Assembly (NCBI GenBank): GCA_030248135.1 | Contig: JASANC010003066.1 | Span: 206,001 to 270,000 of the forward strand | Length of the DNA stretch: 64,000 bases | Reading direction: 5' to 3' | DNA from: Theristus sp. LFF4_11 | Lineage: Eukaryota > Nematoda > Chromadorea > Monhysterida > Xyalidae | Shown here: one piece after another, positions 1 to 9,829 of the stretch | Position numbering within the stretch: the stretch's first letter is position 1 | Layout: every line of letters starts with the position of its first letter | Notes under the pieces: model-generated | Seen by the model: only the letters and a program-made list of their open reading frames with translations | Database searches by the model: none | What the model was told of the DNA's origin: nothing | Made by a program: the position numbers and the translations under genes

Positions 1-2586
1 CAAGGTAAAGTCAAAGAAAATTTTTGTTGAACTTTCGAAAAATGATGCCAAAAACGGCATTTTCAGGGCACATTAAAGAAAAAAATTCAAAAATTTTCAA
101 TAAAAAAAAATTAAAAAAATGCTCATAAAAATCAAAAAAAAAATTAAAAAAAAAATTTTACTTTAAAAAATTTTTTTTTTGACCCTTACATTATAGTTGT
201 TCTAGGGGGGGGGGGCTGGGTGGGGGCCGGCCCTAGGGTTAGGGGCTTTGAAAAAAAAAATTTTTTTTTATTTTTTTTTTCGTTTTTTTTTTAAATTTGG
301 ATTTTTTTTTCAAATTTAAAAAAAAATTTGAAAATTTTTTCTTCTACTTTGCTCTGAAAATTCGATTTATGGCATAATTTTTTGAAAGTTCAAACCAAAT
401 TTTCTTCCCAACTTCTTTGTGTGCTTAGGTAAATGTCATTATTTGGTCATTTTGACCGACGTACTCCATGTTTTTCGATTTGGATGACTTCTAGAGTCAA
501 TTTTTAGCGTTGAAATGACTTAACTGAATTGAAATATCGTTTCAGAAATCGTTTTCTTGCAACTTAGAACATGTTTTTCAGTCGGTAGGCCATGAGATGA
601 ACATGATATCTTGTTGATTGGCGTATGTTATAGGTCTACAATGGAGTTGTGCGATATATTGTTAAACAATTTGAGCGGAGATGTTGGTTAATACCACATC
701 ACACGACCGTTTTTCAGATACCCGATAACATGGCCACATGTTAAAACTTGCGTGCTGAGCTAAACTAACGTGTTAAACTTGCGTCTGTCAGTTGCCCGCA
801 GCGTGATCGCGAAATCATGGTACGTGTTTTCGATACGATGATTTGAAGAGTGGGCTCTCGCCATGTGGCAGATAGCATAGCTGGTTGAACCTGAAAGTAA
901 GTGTCTTGGGGGGGGGGGGCGACCGGGTCGACAGGGGTTGCCGACTTAGCTACAGCAAACAGGAATTTTTGAACACAGTCAAATTTTGGTAATTTTCTAA
1001 AGAGGAACCACTAAGAACGGTTCAATATTCAAGTACACGTGAAAAATTGCCCTGTTTTACTGTTGAAAATGCAACTTTCCCTCTATGAAATGGACATAAT
1101 TTCAATAAAACACGATTTTCGCTCTTATAGTTTCCCGGATCGTTCTGAAAATAGTCTAGATGAACTCAGCTCGACGAGACGCTTCGAACGAACCAAACTT
1201 GTAAAAAAAAAATTTAAAAAAAAAATTTTAATTTAAAAAAAAATCCGGATTTTTTTCCCCTAACCCTAGCCGGCCCCCCCCCAAAAATTTTCGAATCTAT
1301 CTCTATCAAACAGGTTTTTTCCCTAATGTTACATGTTTAAACAGGATTAGGATTATGGAATGGATTCCCTTCCCTGGAGTGGTCACGTGCACCATTTGCT
1401 CATGCACCGCACTTCTAAAAAGGCTTGGCTTAGGCTTAGGGCTGAACTTAGGATTAGGATTAGATTCAGGCTTTGCTTAGGATTAGGTTTTGGTAATATT
1501 CTGAGAATTGTAGTTTATTTTAAGCGTTAAACACACGGTTAGTGTCTAGGTAAATGTCCGTTAACGCAGATGTCTTGCACCAGTCGTTTAAACATGTAGG
1601 CCAACCGAAGACATAAAAAATGAGTCAATTTTTGACCAAAATTGACCGTTTTTGCTCGTAATTCTTGAAAATTTCGCTAATTTTAGGTAAAATACGCGTT
1701 TATACTTGATTTTTTAGTGTATTTTTAGCATTATTTTGCTGTTTTTGTAGCTTTTTAGCGTTTTAGCTATCTATCTATCAAATTTCAAAATTTTGACCGC
1801 CCCCCCCCAAAGTCACATGGCCCCCCCCGCGGCCCCCCCCCAAAATTTTCCAGCTATCTATCTATCTAGAAAATTTGCTCCAGCTATCTATATCGGCCCC
1901 CCCCAACCCCTCGGCTCTGGAACAACTATGCCTTACATCTCTAAGCTCAGGGACCGTTTTACCGATTGATTTTGGGGATTGAACAAAGAAGTTTTGGAGC
2001 GTCGGCGTCGACCAACGCAGGCAGCTGGCTCACAACTGGGGTTCGAAATTTTTTTAAACTTTTTTCAATGTGTAAGTCTTATTTTTGAAAAAATCTGGAT
2101 TTTTTAATTAACTAAAAACGAATTTTGGCCATCAAAATTGTACTTTCACCAAAGATAAACGAGCAAATTGACGTCGGAAGATAATTTTCATGAAAGTTTT
2201 TGCCAATTTTAAGGGCACACAGCCATTTTTAAAAGTGCAATATTCGATTCGAACTCAGCGCGTCAGCGCAGTATTGAAAAAATTCGGATTTTCATTTTTT
2301 TTCGAACACTAGCTGTTGAAGCTGAGCTGGAGCTGGAGGGTAATTTTCGTGAAAGTTTTTGCAATTTTAAAGGCTAAAATGGTTTTATTTAGTTCTGAAA
2401 ATGCAAAATTCAAACTCAGCACGGTTCGATTGCACCTATTTTTGCCGACATTTTTCTTCGGCATTTTGAATTTTTTTCAGTTGACTGAAAAACTGTTTTT
2501 AATTTTAAAAAAACACTTTTCGAACCCTACAATTTGTACGCAGTAGTACGTGTTAGTGAAATAGAGTTTTGAAACCGATCAGAGAG
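1..2586. other. AT-rich spacer with poly-A/T and poly-G/C runs
   Basis: No coding region is recognisable here. The sequence alternates long A/T homopolymer stretches with runs of 8-10 G or C (about 205-240, 909-919, 1270-1280, 1800-1850, 1895-1910). Short open frames are AT-rich accidents. The G-run block at 181-260 reappears in inverted form at 1235-1290 and 1880-1945. A short degenerate TTAGG-like patch lies at about 1415-1495. Confidence 0.6.
181..1945. repeat. Inverted G/C-run repeat blocks
   Basis: The block at 181-260 (TTACATTATAGTTGTTC, then a G run, then CCTAGGGTTAGGGG) matches the reverse complement of 1235-1290 (CCCCTAACCCTAGCCGGCC) and of 1880-1945 (GGAACAACTATGCCTTACA). This suggests copies of one repeat in opposite orientation, or the arms of a degenerate foldback element. 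I cannot place exact ends. Confidence 0.4.
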
Positions 2587-3316
2587 ATGGCGTTGTCGTC
2601 GGCCGGCGGATCGACGGCCAAACGTCTGTCGCGCACGGCAGTCGATTGGGCAAAAGCGTTACAGGTGAGGTAACGAATTGGGATTTGAAAATAACGAAGA
2701 CAACCAACATGACTTTTGAAATTCCAATGAGGTTAGGTTGGATTGATGAGTTTAGTTTTCAGTTATACTGTTTTTCGTTCAACCAATATCACCGTCATAT
2801 CATACACCAATTCAAAGGTCTAGAAAACCGTTCAGGTCGGCGTCAGAGGAAGGAGATATAGATAAAACAAACAACCATCGGTTGCTTCCTCGGCAGCGCA
2901 TTCAGATTTATTTACAGTCGAACTCTAAAAATGAGAGGCAATCAGCTGATTTTGGTAATAATCACGTGGGCCACGTGATGTATCGCGTGCTGTGCTGGCA
3001 TTGCTTTAATGGTGGAATCTGTGTGTGCCGTGCACGCACAGAAAGCATCACGTCATCCTTCGCCAACCAATCAGCTGATTGCCTATAATTTAGAGTTCGA
3101 CTCATAAAACAACACAACAAACAAAAACAACCGTCGTTGCAGGTCGCGCAAGCATCGCCAGACACAAAGGCCCAGTTAGAAGCGTCGCGCGTTGAAACGT
3201 TGAAGTTGTCCATTGAGTGAGCTTTTGGTTCCGCGTTTTTTTTTTGGTTTTCTCGTTTTGTTTTGTTTTATCGGAAGAATTATCGAAGCAAAAAGTGCAA
3301 CGGAACGGAATGAAAA

Positions 3317-3352
<36 letters not shown>

Positions 3353-4735
3353 GATTTTTAGGCGATGTTTTCAGCCAGGGCTAACCCAGAGAAGCGTACA
3401 GAACGCCATTGAGCAGGGCGCCCATCGAGTTTGCTCTGTCATTAAGTGCCTATACACCCCTCGGCGGGGCTCGATCCCCCGAGCGCACAGACTGCAGTCT
3501 AACGCACTACCACCAGGCCACGAGGGTGACAAAAGTTCACCCGTGATCGTGAAGTACGCGCTGTTTCAAAGAGAAAAACGCACGACACGGTCGCACCACA
3601 CGCTCATTCGGATCAATTGATCGAATGATGAAGATCGTACCCTTTTTCAAAAGCGCGGTTTCTGATCGATTCACTTCACGAGCAGCTTATTGAGCCACAC
3701 ATTGGCGTTGTTGGGCGCGAGAAGCGAAACTGAGCGTGCCGTTTTTCGATGCTTTTTCCTGGATCCTGACTCTTCGGCCAGCTTGTGACTAAAAATGCGC
3801 ATATTGAAATTCGAGACGTGTGCTGTGTGCAGTTTTCAGTCAGACGAGTCGAGTGCGAAACAAACGAAAAAGAAGCGCAGTCATGAATACTTGACAACAA
3901 TGGCCAGTTCTTTGAAAATTAGTTACAGAAGTGACGAAAATCGTCATCTTTCAGCATCAATTCGCTCCCAGAGGAGCTACCGAAAATCGACTTCAGCGAC
4001 TACAAGCGAATGTTGCCCGAGTTGTCAAAGGAACTGACTGCGGTCGAGCAAATGTACACGAAGACGAAAGTGCCGTTTCCGAAAGTCGATAACGCCACGA
4101 AGTTGTTGGCCGAAAATGAGAACAAAGCGGTACGGTTGAATCAGTGGGCTAAAGTTTTTAATCAATGACAAGCAACGTATGCAAATGAAGCGCAATTATG
4201 AAAGCCACAATTTCCAGAAGGTCATGGTGGAGCAATTGGTGAAAGAATCTGAAAATATGGTGGCCGAAGCGAAGGAGTCGCTCGCCCGCTGGGAGAAACT
4301 GCCGCCCGTAGAACAACTGACTGATCAGGAGATGAAACTGTATTTCCCCGGGTATATCCCCGATCATTTGTCACATTCGTTCTTCTGTGAGTTTAAAGTT
4401 TTTTTATTTTTATCAATTGTGTTTTTGCACAGTATGCCATGCAGTTAACTGATTAATAACGTTAATTGCATTTAGTTGAAAGCACATCGATAAAAAACGA
4501 AGCGGTTTGGTTTCGTATCTCCTTCGCTCCAATTATGTATCTCAAAATTTTATCGCAAAAGTTGCGGGCCTTTGAAAATGACTAAAAACCGACGTTTTTT
4601 TGTGTTGCAGCGCACGTTAAAGCGATTGACGTGCAGAATCGTTTCAATTCGCCGTATTGGTACGCGCACTACGGCAATTATCGATTGATTCATCCGAAGA
4701 CCACGGGAGCCGAGTCGCCTGACCAGGAATGGTAG
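2587..4735 (+). CDS. ATP5PD: ATP synthase subunit d, mitochondrial (peripheral stalk)
   Basis: Subunit d is a peripheral-stalk component of mitochondrial F1Fo ATP synthase in the inner membrane. Exons: 2587-2664 (ATG to a phase-0 GTGAGG donor), 3143-3216, 3955-4386 and 4611-4735 (TAG stop). Recognisable parts are RTAVDWAKALQ near the N-terminus, LPKIDFSDYKRMLPEL, a charged helical stretch ending ARWEKLPPVEQLTD, and YFPGYIPD. Their order and spacing match the family, and PPVEx with YFP resembles the nematode form. Residues after the conserved LNQWAKV block (about 4130-4160) are out of frame by one base. Reading one fewer T in the run at 4155-4159 restores a continuous family-like helix, so this is either a sequencing indel or a tiny 43-nt intron. 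Intron 1 carries a MITE and intron 2 a SINE. The predicted protein is about 220 residues, slightly long for the family. Confidence 0.85.
2925..3103. mobile_element. MITE family A copy 1 (CAGTCGAACTC termini)
   Basis: Terminal inverted repeats begin CAGTCGAACTCTAAA and end TTTAGAGTTCGACT. Sub-terminal CAATCAGCTGATT occurs on both sides, followed by CACGTG. It lies in intron 1 of the ATP synthase subunit d gene. There is no coding capacity. Confidence 0.85.
3318..3530 (-). mobile_element. tRNA-derived SINE with (CAA)n tail, copy 1
   Basis: On the minus strand the head reads TGGCCTGGTGGTAGTGCG (A-box-like), then GGATCGAGCCCC (B-box-like), about 50 nt apart as in a tRNA promoter. A conserved body follows, ending GGGTTAGCCCTGGC, then a (CAA)n tail of about 11 units (3318-3351 on the plus strand). 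Three further copies lie at 7935, 38125 and 42314. It lies in intron 2 of the ATP synthase subunit d gene. Confidence 0.85.
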
Positions 4736-5599
4736 ACCTTCGTGAAAAACGCTTTTGTATAGGTAGAATTGTCGGCAAATATTGAAAGTGTTCTACAGTT
4801 CGTGTGTTGTCGCATTTTGCTTGCGTGCTTAGTGTTTCATTTCGATCTGACTTGTTTCAGTATCACTGCGGTCCGAAAGTTTGTAGCCAGTTAGTTTCTC
4901 ACTTGCAACGTCATTTTTGTGGTGCAAGTTTTCGTAGGTCTCTTTGATTTTTAATGAGTCTATTTTTGTTTGATACCGGTGTATAAACACTCAAAAAATG
5001 TTTCTTTCTTTGTTTTAGTTGTTGAGTTTAGTTAGGTGTGTAAATTGATGGAGTTTGAAAAGTTCTGGCTGAAGTGCGAATAAATTTTCGAATTTTGGAT
5101 TGCTTTTGAGAATTGGGGAATATTGCCGCGTTTAATTCAACTAAATGCACTGTATTATTGGACAAATGAGTCATTTCATTAAGCTTCTTACCAAACATTG
5201 TTGCTGCAGAAATCTGCATCAGAACAAATAGGGAAAGAAAAATAAAACTAGCTCTTTTTACTCACAAAAATTTTCAGGAGTGCAAAAAATCTAAAATCAC
5301 ATTTTTTGCTTTACTAAATAAACATAACATAATGCTGTTATCAGCAAACTGTTCACATGATGTTGCATGTTTTACTGTTGGCGATCGGTTTCTTTTGCTG
5401 AATCTGAAAATTTTTTTGAAGTTTTGGGTGTATTATAAATGGCAAAGCTCCGCCAACGCGGTACACAATATCTGGAGTTCACTATGCCGGACCTCGACAC
5501 GATCTGATCATCAGGAGGACACTGTATCGATTCGACTTCCCATTGCTATTCTCACTCCGAATAATTCTTATTTGCTGATCGCCACAAATAATTATCGCG
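4736..5599. other. Spacer without recognisable gene
   Basis: The 3' flank of the ATP synthase subunit d gene. It is AT-rich, with only short open frames that lack domain content or splice support. I see nothing else in it besides the possible poly(A) signals. Confidence 0.5.
5079..5084 (+). terminator. Possible poly(A) signal AATAAA
   Basis: AATAAA lies 344 bp after the stop codon of the ATP synthase subunit d gene; another lies at 5241-5246. Either could end the transcript. The hexamer is common in AT-rich DNA, so this is weak evidence. Confidence 0.3.
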
Positions 5600-6160
5600 T
5601 GTCAAGAGCCAATACAGTAAGCATTCCGATGGTATACTGTACGTAGGTGATCGATCGTGTCAAGAGCCAATACAGGAAGCATTCCGCTGGTATACGGTAC
5701 GTAGGTGATCGATCGTCTCAAAAGCCAATACAGGAAGCATTCCGCTGGTATACGGTGCGCAGGTGATCGATCGTGTCAAGAGCCAATACAGGAAGCATTC
5801 CGCTGGTATACGGTGCGCAGGTGATCGATCGTGTCAAGAGCCCGTACAGTAAGCATTCCGATGGTATGCTGTACGCACGTGACCGATCGTGTCAAGAGCC
5901 CTTACAGTAAACATTCCGTTGGCATACTGTACGCACGCGATCGATCGCTTCAAGAGCCAATACAATAAGCATTCCGATGGTCTACAGTCCGCATGTGATC
6001 GATCGTGTCAAGAGCCCATACAGTAAGCACATTCCGATGGCATACTGTACGCACGTGATCGATCGTGTCAAGAGCCCATACAGTAAGCACATTCCGATGG
6101 CATACTATATGCACCCGATCGATCGTGTCAAGAGCCCTTCCAGTAAGCATTCCGATGGTA
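5600..6160. repeat. 58-60 bp minisatellite, about 10 units
   Basis: The motif GTCAAGAGCC recurs at about 5601, 5659, 5717 (variant), 5775, 5833, 5891, 5949, 6007, 6067 and 6127. The period is 58 bp for most units and 60 bp for the last ones, which carry an extra CA. Each unit also contains GATCGATCG and GCATTCCGNTGGTATAC. One more unit, at about 6430-6500, lies beyond an inserted MITE. Open frames through the array on both strands are products of the periodicity. Confidence 0.95.
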
Positions 6161-6424
6161 CAGCATGGCCGAATAAATGAGGCAGTCCATCAAGGCGGGA
6201 TTAGTCGCTGACTAGGAGTTGTCTTTTTCAAAAATGCCAACATAATTTCCAATCATGTGTGCAAGGGAGAAAGAATGAACAGAATAATACGGATAATCCA
6301 TTAGTTTAAAAAAACGCGTCAAATTTGGCATACAATTTGGTTTCTGAACTTCTTTTTCTTTCATTCAAAATTCGCGCGCTCCTTGCACCCTGAAAAAAAC
6401 TGCCATGTTTAATCGGCTATACTG
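6161..6424 (-). mobile_element. MITE family B copy 1, inserted in the minisatellite
   Basis: The 264-bp element has ends CAGCATGGCCGAATAAATG and CGGCTATACTG and is flanked by TA on both sides (TA target duplication). It splits the 58-bp minisatellite, so it inserted after the array formed. Related copies lie at 23129, 37164 and 47821. It has no coding capacity. Confidence 0.9.
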
Positions 6425-6452
6425 TATATTTGTACGCACGTGATGGATCGTG

Positions 6453-9023
6453 TCAAGAGCCCTTACAGTAAGCATTCTGTTGGTATACTGTACGCACGTG
6501 ATCCAGAAGCGAGGCGGCGATTGAGGTGCGTTCCGCTTGAAGTGCGGTCGTCGCACGCGAACGCGAGTCGTGCGCGGGCGAACTGTGCCGGGTGCTGTGG
6601 CGGCTGGCGGGCACGGGCGCATGTGGTAACTCCGTGGGACGCTCAAGCAGTTGCTCCGTTTGCGTGCGCAGCCACGTCAACTCGGTCTTCACCTGGTGTG
6701 GTGTTCGGGAAAGTGCTGGTTGGGGTGCAACACTGAACGGGTCGGAAAAGAAACGGAAATCCCCAGAGTTCGTGAAAAAGATCGTGGAACCTGCACACCT
6801 GGTCATCTTGTTGCACAACGGCGTCCAGCAGACGTTGCTGGGTTTCGATCTGAAAGATACACAGTTTTCGTTAGCATACAGTTGAGTTCAAATTATGGGC
6901 AATCAGCTGATTGGTTGGTGATCACGTGAGTATGCTTTCTGTGCTGCAATTGCCGTGGAGGCGTAGTTTGTCCCACACAGAAAGGATGCATCACCAACCA
7001 ATCAGCTGATTGCCTAGATAGAGTTCGACTGTAGGTGCTTGTATTCTGCCGGAACTGCCCTTGGCTTGGCAGTCCACGTCCATAACTTACAATGTGGTCA
7101 GAAAAACAAATTACAAAGAAAATGACCGGCTCCGAGCAACCCCCCAAGCACCGCCAGCGCTCACCAGCTGCTCCATCTGCGACAGCCGCTGCGCGAACGT
7201 CGTCACCGAGAGGCAGCGCGCACGTCGGAAACACCGCCGGCACAGTTCGTCCATTTCGATGCCGTGGATCGAGTCGCGGTTGGACGCCCGTCCGGACGCG
7301 TGATGTTGGTGGTCCAGTTTGCGCGCGTGCTTCGGCGGCTTCGACGTCGACGCCGTGCTGCTGTCGAACGCCACCGAATCATCGCCGCTGCTGCGGTCGT
7401 TCGCCAGTTTCTGGTTTTGTCCGGCAACTGTGTTGCTCGCTCGGCGGCTAGGCGGCGTGCTGCCGGTGCCGGTCAGCTGGTTGTGAGTGGCGCCGGTTGC
7501 CGTTGACGAGCTGAGTGTTTTTGTGACGTGGAGATGACGGTGTTCTTGTTTTTTAAAGACCTGCGTTTTTTTGCACGCATAACGACTTGCAGTGCGGCGC
7601 GGATAGTCGCACACAAACACTCCGATACACTGGGCGCATGTTTGCTGGTGCGGCTTTATTTGGTTCTGTCCACCCACACCCACTGAGTGCGGCATTGAGC
7701 AGTCTTCAGACATACAAGAACTCTTGATAAAGAAAAGCGATCCATATCACAAAACAATCTGTAAGGTCGCAGGAAAACTGGATTTTTTAAGCATCAAATC
7801 AATCGATCATCGAATCATGTTGCATCCAAGCACGCTGGACCATATGACACTGTGACTCAGTCACAAGGTAAGATATTCATGCCGCTCATATGGATGTTCT
7901 GTTATGGGTTGCAAACATTTGCGGTAAACGTTTTGTCACCGCTCGTGGCCTGGTGGTGGAGCGTTAGACTCTTGTCTGTGCGTTCGGGGATGGAGCCCTG
8001 TTGAGAGGTGTACAGGCACTTAATGACAGAGAAAACTCGATGGGCACCGTACTCGACAACGTTCTGCACGCTTTTTTGGGTTAGCACTGGCTAAAAACAT
8101 TGCCAAAATCCCAACAACAACAGCAACGGCTCTCTAAAAAATGCCCATTTGTTACCCGCCAACACTGCGTTGACTGTGCGATGACTGGTGACTGCGACTG
8201 CGGAGACTGCGCGCACGTCGACTGAACCGACGAACCGGGCGATGCCGGTCAGAGTCCTGCAAACGGCTCGCACCGAAATGAATGACGTCACTTGCTTTCG
8301 AACCTATCGTTTGTCATGTACGGACCACAACGGACTTCCCGATACATAGGTTCACTTATTCTCGTATTATTTATTTCACGCGTGAATCGATTAACCAAAC
8401 TGAACGTTCGAAGGAATGCTGTGTCATGACAAGCGCATACGTATTTGACGACATGATGAGTTCATTTCAATGCGACACGTTCAAACAAACCGCCTATACC
8501 GAGGTGACAATGATGCCCTGTGGCGGCGGCGGCGGTTCGCCCGTCCAGAAACATGGCGACTCCATGTCCGAGTCGAAGCTCTCGCTCTCGTTCGGCTTCA
8601 GCAGATCGTGTTTCGCTTTCTCACTGCTTGCATGGTGCTTCTTCGACGGTGCTTGATGCGACGACGGCTTCGAATGGCCAGCAGCGCTGTTGTTTGTCGC
8701 GTTCAAATGTTGTCGCGCCTGTCGCGAACGACTCCGCCGCTGCTCAATGCTGTTCGTCTGCTTGCTGACCGCGCTCGTCGTCGTTGTTGTCTCGGTCAAC
8801 TGCGTCGTGTCCGTCGTGCCGTCGTTCGCCCGGTTGCTGTTCTGCGTGCCGTCATTGTCATGCTCGTCATTTAACGCACCGGGCACGGCCGGCAAGTCCG
8901 GTGCCGTCTCGTCGTCCGGCGTGATCAGCGTCACGGGGCCGTTGCACGCGCTGGCCGTGATCGTCAGCGGCGTCCTTGACTCGGCCGTCATTGTCACGGT
9001 TACATTGCGCCAAAAGCGAATTT
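6453..9023 (-). CDS. Unrecognised protein with RS-rich linker and coiled-coil C-terminus (3' part of gene)
   Basis: Five consecutive exons join in phase on the minus strand: 8509-9023, 8156-8256, 7165-7510, 6791-6849 and 6453-6732 (TGA stop). The upstream exon(s) and start were not found. Residues in order: a beta-like segment (RNVTVTMTAESRTPLTI), an acidic and Asn/Thr-rich linker, basic Ser-rich KKHH and SES blocks, a proline run, an Arg/Ser-rich exon (RSLRSRSHQSSHSQRS), then a conserved-looking CRRCFRRARCL. A leucine-heptad coiled coil follows (FAQRLSQMEQL joined to IETQQRLLDAVVQQDD), then KTELTWLRTQTEQLLERP. The last 15 or so codons and the stop come from a minisatellite unit. I do not recognise a family. 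Phase agreement at four junctions makes a real gene likely. MITE family A lies in intron 3 of this model and a SINE in intron 2. Confidence 0.6.
6879..7031. mobile_element. MITE family A copy 2, TA target duplication
   Basis: The element is bounded by TA on both sides, with termini CAGTTGAGTTC and GAGTTCGACTG. Sub-terminal GGGCAATCAGCTGATTGG is matched by the inverted CCAATCAGCTGATTGCC. It lies in an intron of the coiled-coil gene, about 30 bp upstream of the exon that ends at 6849. Confidence 0.9.
7935..8127 (+). mobile_element. tRNA-derived SINE copy 2
   Basis: Same family as the element at 3318, in plus orientation: head TGGCCTGGTGGTGGAGCG, B-box-like GGGGATGGAGCCC, body ending GGGTTAGCACTGGC, and a short CAACAACAACAGCAAC tail. 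It is more diverged than the other copies. It lies in an intron of the coiled-coil gene. Confidence 0.8.
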
Positions 9024-9829
9024 CTGTCAATGCTGGTTGACCAGGGCGTGTGATCAAAATACACTCCGGGGTAGCCTCAAGTGTAGCTCGTGGTGGATGG
9101 GCTCCCGTAGAATATTATTATTTTAATTTCTGCATTTCCAAGTTCAGAAAACCGTATTGTCGCCCCTGACGTCACAAACACACCTGCATAACTTAATCAA
9201 CAGCTACGTGTCTCTGGACTCATACACGGGTGCCTTTCAAAGTTTTCTCGGTTTCATTCAAGCTTGAAACAAGACGCGCTCGTTCAGTACACGCTCCTGT
9301 ATAAAACTGTTTTCCAATATCATGCACATAATATGCCAGTGCATGTGCATGTTGTTGGAGAGCTCGTTTGCATCACTTCCAAGTCAAGTCTTTCAGCTTC
9401 ACTGAAATTCGCCATGCATGACAGCCCCAATTGAAGAGACTTTTGTCGTCAAAACGTTTTACGCTCGCAAATCCGTACCATATGCTGCTAATGATGGTGC
9501 ACTGTATTCCTGACGTTTTTTGTGCGAATAATAATTTTAAAAGTTGCTGTGGGGCCGATGCTTCAAAACTTTTGACCTCCATGATTCGGACATTTCATAA
9601 ATAAATACGAAACTCCCGACAAATTTCCACGGATGTACATTTATTTACATTGAAAATCTCATCGACATTATGTTTCTCAAGCTTGAGCACACAGGCAATT
9701 TTGTAAAATTCATTCAGAAAACATATCACAGTAAATCACAGGCGAAAAAACAGTTGTTGTTCGCAGTTTAGAGCTACAAAGGAAAGTATCACATCACACG
9801 CCGATTGGCATTGAAATTGAACTGCACTA
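9024..9829. other. Spacer between two minus-strand genes
   Basis: This holds the undefined upstream part of the coiled-coil gene and the 3' flank of the mannosidase gene. A 69-codon minus-strand open frame at 9373-9582 starts with ATG but shows no recognisable domain, and I could not join it in phase to the exon ending at 9023. AAATAAATG on the minus strand near 9640 is a possible mannosidase poly(A) signal. Confidence 0.4.

Noticed and set aside
5950..6180. Repetitive open frames with ALDTIDHVRTV-like units
   Set aside because: Readthrough of the 58-bp minisatellite in frames that happen to lack stops.
8470..9040. Three plus-strand open frames over 8470-9040
   Set aside because: Antisense shadows of the GC-rich minus-strand exon 8509-9023, which joins in phase with four others.
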